Assembly (NCBI GenBank): GCA_002354735.1 | Contig: DEMD01000003.1 | Location: 313,511 to 377,510 of the forward strand | DNA from: Gammaproteobacteria bacterium UBA2679 | GTDB lineage: Bacteria; Pseudomonadota; Gammaproteobacteria; Pseudomonadales; Oleiphilaceae | DNA: 64,000 bases | Reading direction: 5' to 3' | Program-made: the position numbers and the translations under genes | Shown here: positions 56,619 to 64,000 of the stretch, piece after piece | How positions within the stretch are numbered: position 1 is the first letter of the stretch | Layout: every line of letters starts with the position of its first letter | The notes under the pieces: generated by a model | Database searches by the model: none | What the model saw: only the letters and a program-made list of their open reading frames with translations | Told to the model about the DNA's origin: nothing

Positions 56619-58484
56619 ATGGCCTATGAATCAGTCGATTCATTCCTGAAACGCTGCTTACTCACCATCCCCGTAGTCGTCATGCTCTTTTCTGCCTCGG
56701 CCCTCACTCACGCCGCGGAGTCTTCCGCCGTCGAGCCTGTCGCCACCACGAAAGCTGACAAACCGGCCGTGACTACCTCGAGCAGCTTTGCACTCCGCGG
56801 AGAACCGAAGTACAAAGCGGGTTTCGCGCACTTCGACTATGCCAATCCGGATGCACCGCAGGGTGGTATCATGCGGCGCTCAGCCGTCGGCACCTTCGAC
56901 AACCTGCATCGTTATGCCCAGCGTGGCACACCGGCTACGGCGTCGGATGAGTTATACGATCCCTTGATGAAGGGCTCGCTGGATGAGCTGGATGTCTACT
57001 ACCCCCTGATTGCTGAAAAGATCAGCTACCCGGATGATTACAGCTTCCTGCGCTTTCATATCAATCCGAAGGCGACGTTCCAGGACGGCAAGCCGATTAC
57101 TGCAGAATCAGTAAAGTTCTCCTTCGAAAAATTTGCGGCAGAAGGTGTGCCACAGTTCAAGAAGTACTACAGCTTCGTGAAGAAGATCGAAGTCGATGAC
57201 AAGCAGACGGTCACCTTCCATCTCGAAGGGGCCAACCGTGAAGAGATGGCGTCACTGCTCTCGCTGAAAATTCTCCCGGAGCACTACTGGGGTAGCCGGA
57301 ACTTTGGCGAACCCAGCAAGGAAATTCCTGTGGGTAGCAGTGGCATGACCATCGACCGATTCAAACTCGGTCAGTTCATCGAATATCGCTTCCTGGACGA
57401 CTACTGGGCGAAGGATCTGCCGGTCAACAAGGGCAGCGATAATTTCGACATCGTGCGATACGACTATTATCTGGACGCCAATGTCGCCTTCGAAGGCTTC
57501 AAATCCGGACAGTTCGAGTTCTGGGAAGAGACCCAGGCGAAGAACTGGGCCACCGCTTATGACTTCCCTGCCCTGACAGAAGGTAAGGTGAAGCGTGAGT
57601 CACTGGATCACTCGCTGCCACAAGCGACATCCGGCTTCATCTTCAACACCCAGCGGCCGCTGTTCAAGGACCGTCGGGTACGTGAGGCGCTCAGTTACCT
57701 ACTCGATTTCGAGTGGATGAACAAGGCGCTGTTCTACGATCAGTACACCCGCACCCGCTCCTACTTCACCAACACCGAATATGCGTCGAGTGGCTTGCCT
57801 TCAGAGGCCGAACTCGCGATTCTCGAGCCAATGAAGGCTCTGGTGCCCCCTCAGGTCCTGAATAAGGCCTTTGAGCTGCCCGAGACCAAGGGAGACGGCA
57901 ATATCCGGACCCAGATGCGGCGTGCTCTCGCACTGTTGAAGGAAGCTGGCTGGACCTTGAAGGATGGTCGGCTGCTCAATAAGGACGGTGAGCCTTTCGA
58001 GTTCGAATTTATTGCCAGAGATCCGCAGACGGAGCGCATCGTTGCCCCATTCAAAGCCAATCTCGAAAAAATCGGTATTACACTCAACGTCAGACGAATC
58101 GACGCGAGCCAGTTCATCAATCGGCTGCGCAACCACGATTTCGACATGCTCTCCGGCTCGTACCCGGCCTTGCCGACACCATCTTCTGACATGAAGATTC
58201 TGTTCGACTCCAAATTTGTCGATTCCACCTGGAATATTGCGAATATCCAGGACGAAGCCATCGATAAGCTTGTTGCGGGGATCACAGCAAACCTCACCAA
58301 CGACGAAGCCTTGCTCGCCTGGGGCCGCGCGTTCGATCGAGTGGCGTTGTGGAACTACTTCCTGATTCCGCACTGGCACATCAGCGCGTTCAGGATCGCC
58401 TACTGGGACAAGTTCGAACGCCCTGAAGACCGCCCTGAGTATGATCTTGGAGAAAGCCTCTGGTGGTCGAAGGATGCGAAGTGA
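56619..58484 (+). CDS. yejA: Peptide ABC transporter substrate-binding protein YejA
   Basis: Periplasmic binding protein of the Yej system, which imports peptides such as microcin-C-type peptide-nucleotides in E. coli. The 621-residue SBP family 5 protein has a signal peptide (IPVVVMLFSASALTHAAE), the entry HFDYANPDAPQGGIMRRSA, YDPLMKGSLDELDVYYPLIA, and later FKDRRVREALSYLLDFEWMN. An AAAAGGGG ribosome site precedes its start. Confidence 0.94.
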   Translation: MAYESVDSFLKRCLLTIPVVVMLFSASALTHAAESSAVEPVATTKADKPAVTTSSSFALRGEPKYKAGFAHFDYANPDAPQGGIMRRSAVGTFDNLHRYAQRGTPATASDELYDPLMKGSLDELDVYYPLIAEKISYPDDYSFLRFHINPKATFQDGKPITAESVKFSFEKFAAEGVPQFKKYYSFVKKIEVDDKQTVTFHLEGANREEMASLLSLKILPEHYWGSRNFGEPSKEIPVGSSGMTIDRFKLGQFIEYRFLDDYWAKDLPVNKGSDNFDIVRYDYYLDANVAFEGFKSGQFEFWEETQAKNWATAYDFPALTEGKVKRESLDHSLPQATSGFIFNTQRPLFKDRRVREALSYLLDFEWMNKALFYDQYTRTRSYFTNTEYASSGLPSEAELAILEPMKALVPPQVLNKAFELPETKGDGNIRTQMRRALALLKEAGWTLKDGRLLNKDGEPFEFEFIARDPQTERIVAPFKANLEKIGITLNVRRIDASQFINRLRNHDFDMLSGSYPALPTPSSDMKILFDSKFVDSTWNIANIQDEAIDKLVAGITANLTNDEALLAWGRAFDRVALWNYFLIPHWHISAFRIAYWDKFERPEDRPEYDLGESLWWSKDAK

Positions 58485-58527
58485 GCGGCTGCCAGTGCGG
58501 ATGGCAATGACGAACAGGATGGTCTGA

Positions 58528-59610
58528 GTGGGCGTCTACATACTCAAGCGCTTGTTGCTGATGATCCCTACGCTTTGGATCATCATCACCATCAACTTTC
58601 TGATCGTGCAGGCAGCGCCAGGTGGCCCGGTCGAACAGGCCATCGCGGAAAGCCGAGGCATGGGCAGCGGAATGATGGACCGGCTGACCAATGCCAATCA
58701 GAGCGATGTGCAGCAGTCGGCGAGCGAAAGCGGTTACAAGGGCGCAAGAGGCCTGGATCCGGAAATCATAGCGGCGCTCGAAAAGCGCTTCGGCTTCGAC
58801 AAGCCGATGCATGAGCGTTATTTCGACATGCTGGGTGACTACCTCACCTTCGATTTTGGCGACAGCCTGTTCAAGGCTGGTAGCGTGGTAGACCTCATCC
58901 TGGCGGCCATGCCGGTGAGTATTTCGCTTGGGCTGTGGACACTGCTGATCGTCTATCTGGTATCGATACCGCTGGGTATCATGAAAGCCCTGCGCAACGG
59001 TCAGTCGTTCGATCGCTGGACCAGCATTGTACTGTCGATCTTCTACGCCATCCCGGGCTTCCTCTTCGGCATACTGCTTATCATCCTGTTCGCGGGCGGC
59101 CAGTACTTCGACTGGTTTCCGCTCAGGGGCATGGTTTCGGAAAACTGGGACTCGCTGTCATGGCCTGACAAGATCATCGATTATTTCTGGCATATGGCGT
59201 TGCCGATTACGGCCAGCGTTATCGGTGGTTTTTCGACCCTGGCCATGCTCACCAAGAATTCGTTTCTCGACGAGATCAACAAGCAGTATGTGATGACGGC
59301 CAGGGCCAAGGGGCTGACGCCGCGAAAAGTGCTTTACACCCACGTCTTTCGTAATGCCATGCTGATCATCATCGCCGGCTTCCCGAGTGCCTTTCTGGGC
59401 ATCTTCTTTACCGGCGCACTGCTCATCGAGATCATATTTTCACTCAATGGACTTGGTCTGCTGGGTTACGAGGCAGTTCTCCAGCGCGATTATCCTGTCA
59501 TTTTCAGTACACTCTATATCTTCACCCTCATTGGTCTCATCGTCGGCCTGATCACTGACCTGACTTATACCTGGGTCGACCCACGCATCGACTTCGAATC
59601 GCGGGGCTGA
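58528..59610 (+). CDS. yejB: Peptide ABC transporter permease YejB
   Basis: A 360-residue permease of the DppB type, with an N-terminal helix ([20 protein letters not shown]) and the inner-membrane core ending in [20 protein letters not shown] and the EAA loop. A GTG start at 58528 is used; it follows yejA by 43 bases. Confidence 0.95.
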   Translation: MGVYILKRLLLMIPTLWIIITINFLIVQAAPGGPVEQAIAESRGMGSGMMDRLTNANQSDVQQSASESGYKGARGLDPEIIAALEKRFGFDKPMHERYFDMLGDYLTFDFGDSLFKAGSVVDLILAAMPVSISLGLWTLLIVYLVSIPLGIMKALRNGQSFDRWTSIVLSIFYAIPGFLFGILLIILFAGGQYFDWFPLRGMVSENWDSLSWPDKIIDYFWHMALPITASVIGGFSTLAMLTKNSFLDEINKQYVMTARAKGLTPRKVLYTHVFRNAMLIIIAGFPSAFLGIFFTGALLIEIIFSLNGLGLLGYEAVLQRDYPVIFSTLYIFTLIGLIVGLITDLTYTWVDPRIDFESRG

Positions 59611-59620
59611 AGGACAAGAC

Positions 59621-60664
59621 ATGAGCATCAAGACTGGTAGAAAACTTTCCACCAAGAACAGACAGCGCTGGCAGCGATTCAAGTCGCATCGGGTCGGCTA
59701 TTACTCGCTATATATCTTCGCGTTCATCTTCACCGTGTCGATGTTGTCGGACCTGATTGCCAACGATAAACCGCTGGCCATCCAGTTCAAGGGCGACTGG
59801 TACTTTCCAATATTCGAGACCTACTCCGAGACAGATTTCGGTGGCGAGTTCGATGTGGAAGCAGATTATACCGACCCCTATCTGGCAGAGTTGATCGAGA
59901 CTGATGGCAATATCATCTGGCCGCTTATTCCCTACAGCTACGACACCATCATCTATGATCTGCCCTCTCCTGCACCCAGTCCGCCGACAGCGAACAATTG
60001 GCTCGGCACAGACGATCAGAGTCGGGATGTGCTGGCGCGCGTTTTGTACGGTACCCGTGTTGCCATTCTCTTTGGCTTCTCGCTGACCATCGCTTCAGCT
60101 GTCATAGGCGTCACTGCCGGGGCTCTGCAGGGCTATTACGGTGGCAAGGTGGACCTGTTTTTTCAGCGCTTCATCGAGATCTGGTCGAGCCTGCCTACCC
60201 TGTTCATGCTCATCATACTTGCCAGTGTCATCCAGCCGACCTTCTGGATACTGATCGGCTTCATGCTGTTGTTCTCATGGATGAGTTACGTCGGCGTGGT
60301 GCGGGCAGAATTTCTTCGCGGCCGGAATTTCGACTACGTCGTTGCCGCCCGAGCCATGGGCATGAGCGACAATCGCATCATGTTCAAGCACATATTGCCC
60401 AATGCCATGGTTGCAACCATGACCTTCGTGCCATTCGTGTTGTCGGGCTCAGTGGTCGCCCTGACCTCGCTGGACTTTCTGGGTTATGGTCTGCCGCCGG
60501 GCTCGCCATCTCTCGGCGAATTGCTGGCCCAGGGCAAGGCCAATCTGCAGGCACCATGGCTTGGCATCACTGCTTTCTTTTCGCTCTCGATATTGACCGG
60601 TCTCCTGATCTTTATTGGTGAGGCTGTGCGCGATGCGTACGATCCGAGGACCGCATACAAATGA
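59621..60664 (+). CDS. yejE: Peptide ABC transporter permease YejE
   Basis: A 347-residue permease of the DppC type. It has the characteristic N-terminal domain (RVGYYSLYIFAFIFTVSML), NWLGTDDQSRDVLARVLYGT and the EAA loop (ARAMGMSDNRIMFKHILPNA). It overlaps yejF by ATGA. Confidence 0.95.
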   Translation: MSIKTGRKLSTKNRQRWQRFKSHRVGYYSLYIFAFIFTVSMLSDLIANDKPLAIQFKGDWYFPIFETYSETDFGGEFDVEADYTDPYLAELIETDGNIIWPLIPYSYDTIIYDLPSPAPSPPTANNWLGTDDQSRDVLARVLYGTRVAILFGFSLTIASAVIGVTAGALQGYYGGKVDLFFQRFIEIWSSLPTLFMLIILASVIQPTFWILIGFMLLFSWMSYVGVVRAEFLRGRNFDYVVAARAMGMSDNRIMFKHILPNAMVATMTFVPFVLSGSVVALTSLDFLGYGLPPGSPSLGELLAQGKANLQAPWLGITAFFSLSILTGLLIFIGEAVRDAYDPRTAYK

Positions 60665-62277
60665 GTCTGCTGAGTATTCGCGACCTCACCCTCGATTTCC
60701 GCGGACCTGATACGCGTCCAGAGGACGCCGTCATACGCAAGGTCGGCTTCGACATCGCACCGGCCGAAACGCTCGCGCTGGTTGGCGAAAGCGGGTCTGG
60801 CAAGTCGGTCACGGCAATGACGATACTGCGCCTGATCGACTCGCCTCCGCTGCACGTGCTGGGTGGTGAAATCGAATTCAAGGGCACCTCCATCCTGAAG
60901 GCCTCGCAGGCAGAGCTACGCCGAATCAGGGCTGGCGAAGTCGGCGTCATCTTTCAGGAGCCGCTGACCTCACTGAATCCGCTGCACAGGATTCATCGGC
61001 AGCTGACTGAGAAAATCGTGCTACAGCGTGGGCTCGGCAAGCGCGAAGCGCTGGAACTCGCCCTGTTCTGGCTGAACAAGGTTGGTATTCGCAATGCGGC
61101 CCAGCGGCTGCAGGCCTTTCCGCACGAGCTCTCCGGAGGGGAGCGCCAGCGGGTGATGATTGCCATGGCGCTGGTCAACGAACCTGCCCTGCTGATTGCG
61201 GATGAGCCGACGACAGCGCTGGACGTCACCGTTCAGGCGCAGATTCTGGAGCTCATCCAGCGCCTGCAGGACGAGATGAAGATGGCCGTGCTGTTCATTA
61301 CTCACGACCTGCATATCGTGCGACAGATTGCCGATCGGGTGGTCGTCATGGAACGAGGCGAGGTGGTTGAGCGGGGCGAAACACGACAGGTTTTCGAACG
61401 CCCGGAGCACCATTACACACGGAAGCTGATCGAATCCGAGCCGCATGGTTCACCGCCAGATATCGTGTCAGATCAGAACATACTGGATGTCAACGGACTG
61501 CGCTGCTGGTACCCACTGAAGAAAAGCCTGTTTGGCAAGGTCAGAAGCTATGTCAAAGCGGTCGATGATGTTTCTCTGACCATCAGACGCGGCGAATCCA
61601 TCGGTCTCGTAGGCGAGAGCGGATCGGGCAAGTCCTCATTTGGCCGAGCTGTCTTGCGTCTGGAAAGCAGCGAGGGCGAGATCATTTTCGATGGTAAACG
61701 CATCGACTCGCTCAAGGGCCCCGCGCTCAAGCCGCTACGCAAGCGTATTCAGGTCATCTTCCAGGATCCCTATGGTGCGCTTTCGCCACGGCTGACCCTG
61801 GAGGAAATCATCCGCGAAGGCCTGGAGATTCATGAAACGCTGAGTCCGGCAGCACTGGCCGATGCCGTTACCGAAGCAATGCAGGCTGTACAGCTGGACC
61901 CAAGCTGGCGTGATCGTTATCCCCATGAGCTCTCGGGTGGCCAGCGGCAGCGGGTCTGCATTGCCCGGGCATTGATTCTGAAGCCTGAGCTACTCGTGCT
62001 CGACGAACCGACCTCATCGCTCGACCGCACGATACAACAGCAGATCATCGAGCTATTGCAGAAGCTACAGCGGGACTTCGGGCTGAGCTTCCTGTTCATC
62101 AGCCACGATCTGCGCGTAGTGCAGGCCATGTGTCATCGAGTGTTCGTCATGCGTCAGGGCAAGATCGTGGAGCATAATAATACTGAAGCGCTGTTCAGCA
62201 ATCCCGTAGAGCCCTACACTCAGGAACTGATCAAGACCGCCTTCCTCGGAGAGACGCCTCTCGGCCAGCCACAATGA
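60661..62277 (+). CDS. yejF: Peptide ABC transporter double ATPase YejF
   Basis: A 538-residue protein with two ATPase halves. Each has Walker A ([20 protein letters not shown]), the signature ([24 protein letters not shown]), Walker B ([24 protein letters not shown]) and the H-loop ([18 protein letters not shown]). It energises YejBE. Last gene of yejABEF. Confidence 0.97.
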   Translation: MSLLSIRDLTLDFRGPDTRPEDAVIRKVGFDIAPAETLALVGESGSGKSVTAMTILRLIDSPPLHVLGGEIEFKGTSILKASQAELRRIRAGEVGVIFQEPLTSLNPLHRIHRQLTEKIVLQRGLGKREALELALFWLNKVGIRNAAQRLQAFPHELSGGERQRVMIAMALVNEPALLIADEPTTALDVTVQAQILELIQRLQDEMKMAVLFITHDLHIVRQIADRVVVMERGEVVERGETRQVFERPEHHYTRKLIESEPHGSPPDIVSDQNILDVNGLRCWYPLKKSLFGKVRSYVKAVDDVSLTIRRGESIGLVGESGSGKSSFGRAVLRLESSEGEIIFDGKRIDSLKGPALKPLRKRIQVIFQDPYGALSPRLTLEEIIREGLEIHETLSPAALADAVTEAMQAVQLDPSWRDRYPHELSGGQRQRVCIARALILKPELLVLDEPTSSLDRTIQQQIIELLQKLQRDFGLSFLFISHDLRVVQAMCHRVFVMRQGKIVEHNNTEALFSNPVEPYTQELIKTAFLGETPLGQPQ

Positions 62278-62339
62278 GTCAGGCACACTAGTCCGGGCAC
62301 GAATTTCGAAAACTGACCATACAAGACAAGGAGTACGAC

Positions 62340-63155
62340 ATGGGACTGCTGAGCGGGAAACGCGCACTCATCGTGGGCGTAGCAAGCAAGTTATCCATCG
62401 CCAAGGGCATCGCCGATGCTTTTCACAGGGAAGGTGCTGAAATTGCCCTCACCTATCAGAACGACAAGTTGCAGGGCCGGGTCGAGAAATTCGCAGCTGA
62501 GTATGACTCCACGCTGACCTTTCCGTGCGATGTCGCTGACGACGCTCAGATCGAGACGCTGTTCGAGGATCTCGGCAAGCACTGGGACAGCTTCGATATA
62601 CTGGTGCACTCGGTGGGCTACGCCCCCGGCGATCAGCTCGATGGCGACTTTACCGATGTCACGACCCGCGAAGGCTTTCGAATAGCCCATGATATCAGCG
62701 CCTACAGCTTTATCGCGCTGGCACGCGCTGCGCGACCGATGCTTGAACCTCGGAAGGGATCGCTGCTGACGCTGACCTATCTCGGCTCACAGCGGACGAT
62801 GCCAAACTACAACGTGATGGGACTGGCGAAGGCGAGCCTCGAAGCCTCCGTGCGTTATCTCGCGGCAAGCCTTGGTCCATCCGGCATGCGAGTCAACGCC
62901 ATTTCCGCAGGCCCTATTCGCACCTTGGCCGCCTCCGGCATCAAGAACTTCCGCAAGATGCTGAATGAGTTTGAACGTCAGACCCCGATGCGCAGAAACG
63001 TCACCATCGAGGAAGTTGGGAATGCGGCGACATTTCTTTGCTCAGACTGGGCCAGCGGTGTGACCGGTGAAATCATGTTCGTCGACGGCGGCTTCAGTTT
63101 CTCCGCCATGGGTGCAATTGAAGACGACTCAGGCAAGTCGGGGCCGGGAGACTGA
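62340..63155 (+). CDS. fabI: Enoyl-[acyl-carrier-protein] reductase [NADH] FabI
   Basis: FabI reduces the trans-2-enoyl-ACP in the last step of each fatty-acid elongation round and is the triclosan target. The 271-residue protein has the SDR nucleotide site [31 protein letters not shown], and the Tyr-x6-Lys pair in [13 protein letters not shown], then [18 protein letters not shown]. An AAGGAG ribosome site lies 7 bases before the ATG. Slightly long C-terminal tail. Confidence 0.97.
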   Translation: MGLLSGKRALIVGVASKLSIAKGIADAFHREGAEIALTYQNDKLQGRVEKFAAEYDSTLTFPCDVADDAQIETLFEDLGKHWDSFDILVHSVGYAPGDQLDGDFTDVTTREGFRIAHDISAYSFIALARAARPMLEPRKGSLLTLTYLGSQRTMPNYNVMGLAKASLEASVRYLAASLGPSGMRVNAISAGPIRTLAASGIKNFRKMLNEFERQTPMRRNVTIEEVGNAATFLCSDWASGVTGEIMFVDGGFSFSAMGAIEDDSGKSGPGD

Positions 63156-63271
63156 GCCACAGATCACTGTTTCCGGCCTCTATACGGGGTAGCATCCTGC
63201 TTCTCTGCTTCAAACTCATGTCCACCAGGCTCATGACCTATAACCAACGCCGCCGGCTATCAAGACGCTGA

Positions 63272-64000
63272 ATGACCAGACCGAACCAACCCATCTCCCC
63301 TGTCGGCTCCATGACAGTCGCGACTCGAGCCCTTGTAACACTCGGCCTGCTGATTAGCCTCGTGCTCAGCATTGGTTGCGAGTCCATGAAGGCCAGTCAG
63401 ACCTTTTCGAACGCCATTGGATTCGGCGGGATACCGCCCGTGGATCTCGAAGAGCAGTACATTAACGAAGATTCCGAGTTCCTCGAGATTCGCGGCATGC
63501 GGATCCACTACCGTGACGTGGGTGAAGGCCCTGTCATCATCCTCGTTCATGGCATTTTCTCATCCCTGCACACCTGGGATGGCTGGGTCGAGGAGCTGCG
63601 CAAGAGTAATCGCGTCATTACCCTGGATTTGCCTGGTTTCGGATTGACTGGCGGACCTGAGGACATCGAACAGTTCGACGTCGAATTTGTTTATGCTGTG
63701 TTCAAGAACTTCATTCAGTACATGGATGCAGAGCATTTCACCCTGGCTGGAAATTCCTTCGGTGGTTATCTCAGCGCCCGCTATGCTATCGATCATCCCG
63801 ACAAGGTCGACCGTCTGATCCTTATCGACCCATCAGGATATTCACATGGTGATCGTCCGCTGGTGTTCAAGATGGCGTCGACACCGGTCGTCAGCTCGAT
63901 CATGAAAGTTTTCCAGCCACCGTTCATGATCACCAGGAACGTCAAGCGCAACTACGGCGACCCTGAGAAACTGACCAAGGAAAACCTGTACCGTTACGTG
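63272..64000 (+). CDS. Alpha/beta-hydrolase lipoprotein, partial at right edge
   Basis: My own translation from ATG 63272 gives 243 residues without a stop before base 64000. An N-terminal hydrophobic segment ends in a lipobox-like LSIGC (Cys36), so it may be a lipoprotein. The fold is clear: GMRIHYRDVGEGPVIILVHG, FSSLHTWDGWV, ITLDLPGFGLTGGP, the nucleophile Ser162 in LAGNSFGGYLSARYA and VDRLILIDPSGY. The catalytic Asp and His would be outside the window. Substrate unknown. Confidence 0.9.
   Translation, partial: MTRPNQPISPVGSMTVATRALVTLGLLISLVLSIGCESMKASQTFSNAIGFGGIPPVDLEEQYINEDSEFLEIRGMRIHYRDVGEGPVIILVHGIFSSLHTWDGWVEELRKSNRVITLDLPGFGLTGGPEDIEQFDVEFVYAVFKNFIQYMDAEHFTLAGNSFGGYLSARYAIDHPDKVDRLILIDPSGYSHGDRPLVFKMASTPVVSSIMKVFQPPFMITRNVKRNYGDPEKLTKENLYRYV

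Overview
The window reads as a chromosomal segment of a gammaproteobacterium, most probably a member of the Pseudomonadaceae. Two gene orders point there, recalled from Pseudomonas genomes and not searched. One is tRNA-Ser(UGA) - yccA - tusDCBE - trpD2-like. The other is metH ... cysI - DUF934 ... sohB - SCP2 ... dnaQ - rnhA - methyltransferase - gloB - mltD - yejABEF - fabI. Base composition looks uniformly moderately GC-rich (judged by eye). I see no insertion sequence, prophage, integrase or CRISPR array. A halophilic or marine Pseudomonas relative such as Halopseudomonas is possible, but this is a guess.

Layout. 1-4.0 kb (minus): urease operon ureD-ureA-ureB-ureC-ureE, cut by the left edge inside ureE. 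4.1-7.6 kb (plus): a SUI1/YciH-like factor, then three overlapping genes of unknown function (a secreted protein, a five-helix membrane protein and an exported protein with a degenerate von Willebrand A fold). 7.6-14.9 kb (minus): ppnP, a membrane-bound PAS-GAF-GGDEF-EAL protein, and an iron-uptake operon (TonB-dependent siderophore receptor, PepSY membrane protein, small CxxC protein) behind a good Fur box. 15-20.6 kb (minus): one 1882-residue secreted SGNH hydrolase built on three 1.16-kb tandem repeats. 20.7-24.1 kb (minus): AidB-like acyl-CoA dehydrogenase, TetR regulator and SrkA kinase. 24.2-28.8 kb: SIMPL protein, fasciclin protein, rhombosortase, and a Tat-exported small subunit with a GMC oxidoreductase. 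28.8-34.4 kb: moeA, AraC regulator, divergent N-acyl-D-amino-acid deacylase-like amidohydrolase, YheT-like hydrolase.

34.5-40.5 kb: tRNA-Ser with a strong promoter, yccA with its own terminator, tusDCBE (tRNA 2-thiouridylation sulfur relay), an MFS transporter, a YbiB/TrpD2 protein and nfuA. 40.7-49.3 kb: metH with a small DUF2970 protein, cysI-like sulfite reductase with DUF934, sohB and an SCP2 protein. 49.4-53.98 kb (minus): an unknown anchored protein, a stand-alone ChpA-N-terminus-like protein, dnaQ overlapping rnhA, and a methyltransferase. 54-64 kb (plus): gloB, mltD, yejABEF, fabI and a truncated alpha/beta-hydrolase lipoprotein.

Recurring themes are nitrogen and sulfur assimilation (urease; CysI, TusDCBE, MetH), iron (Fur-controlled uptake, NfuA) and peptide scavenging (YejABEF, D-amino-acid deacylase). 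The least explained parts are the 4.6-7.6 kb module, the giant SGNH protein, the orphan rhombosortase, the CxxC partner of the siderophore receptor, and the kinase-less Hpt-like protein. No intergenic stretch exceeds 300 bases; the longest, 34593-34866, holds the tRNA-Ser and yccA promoters.
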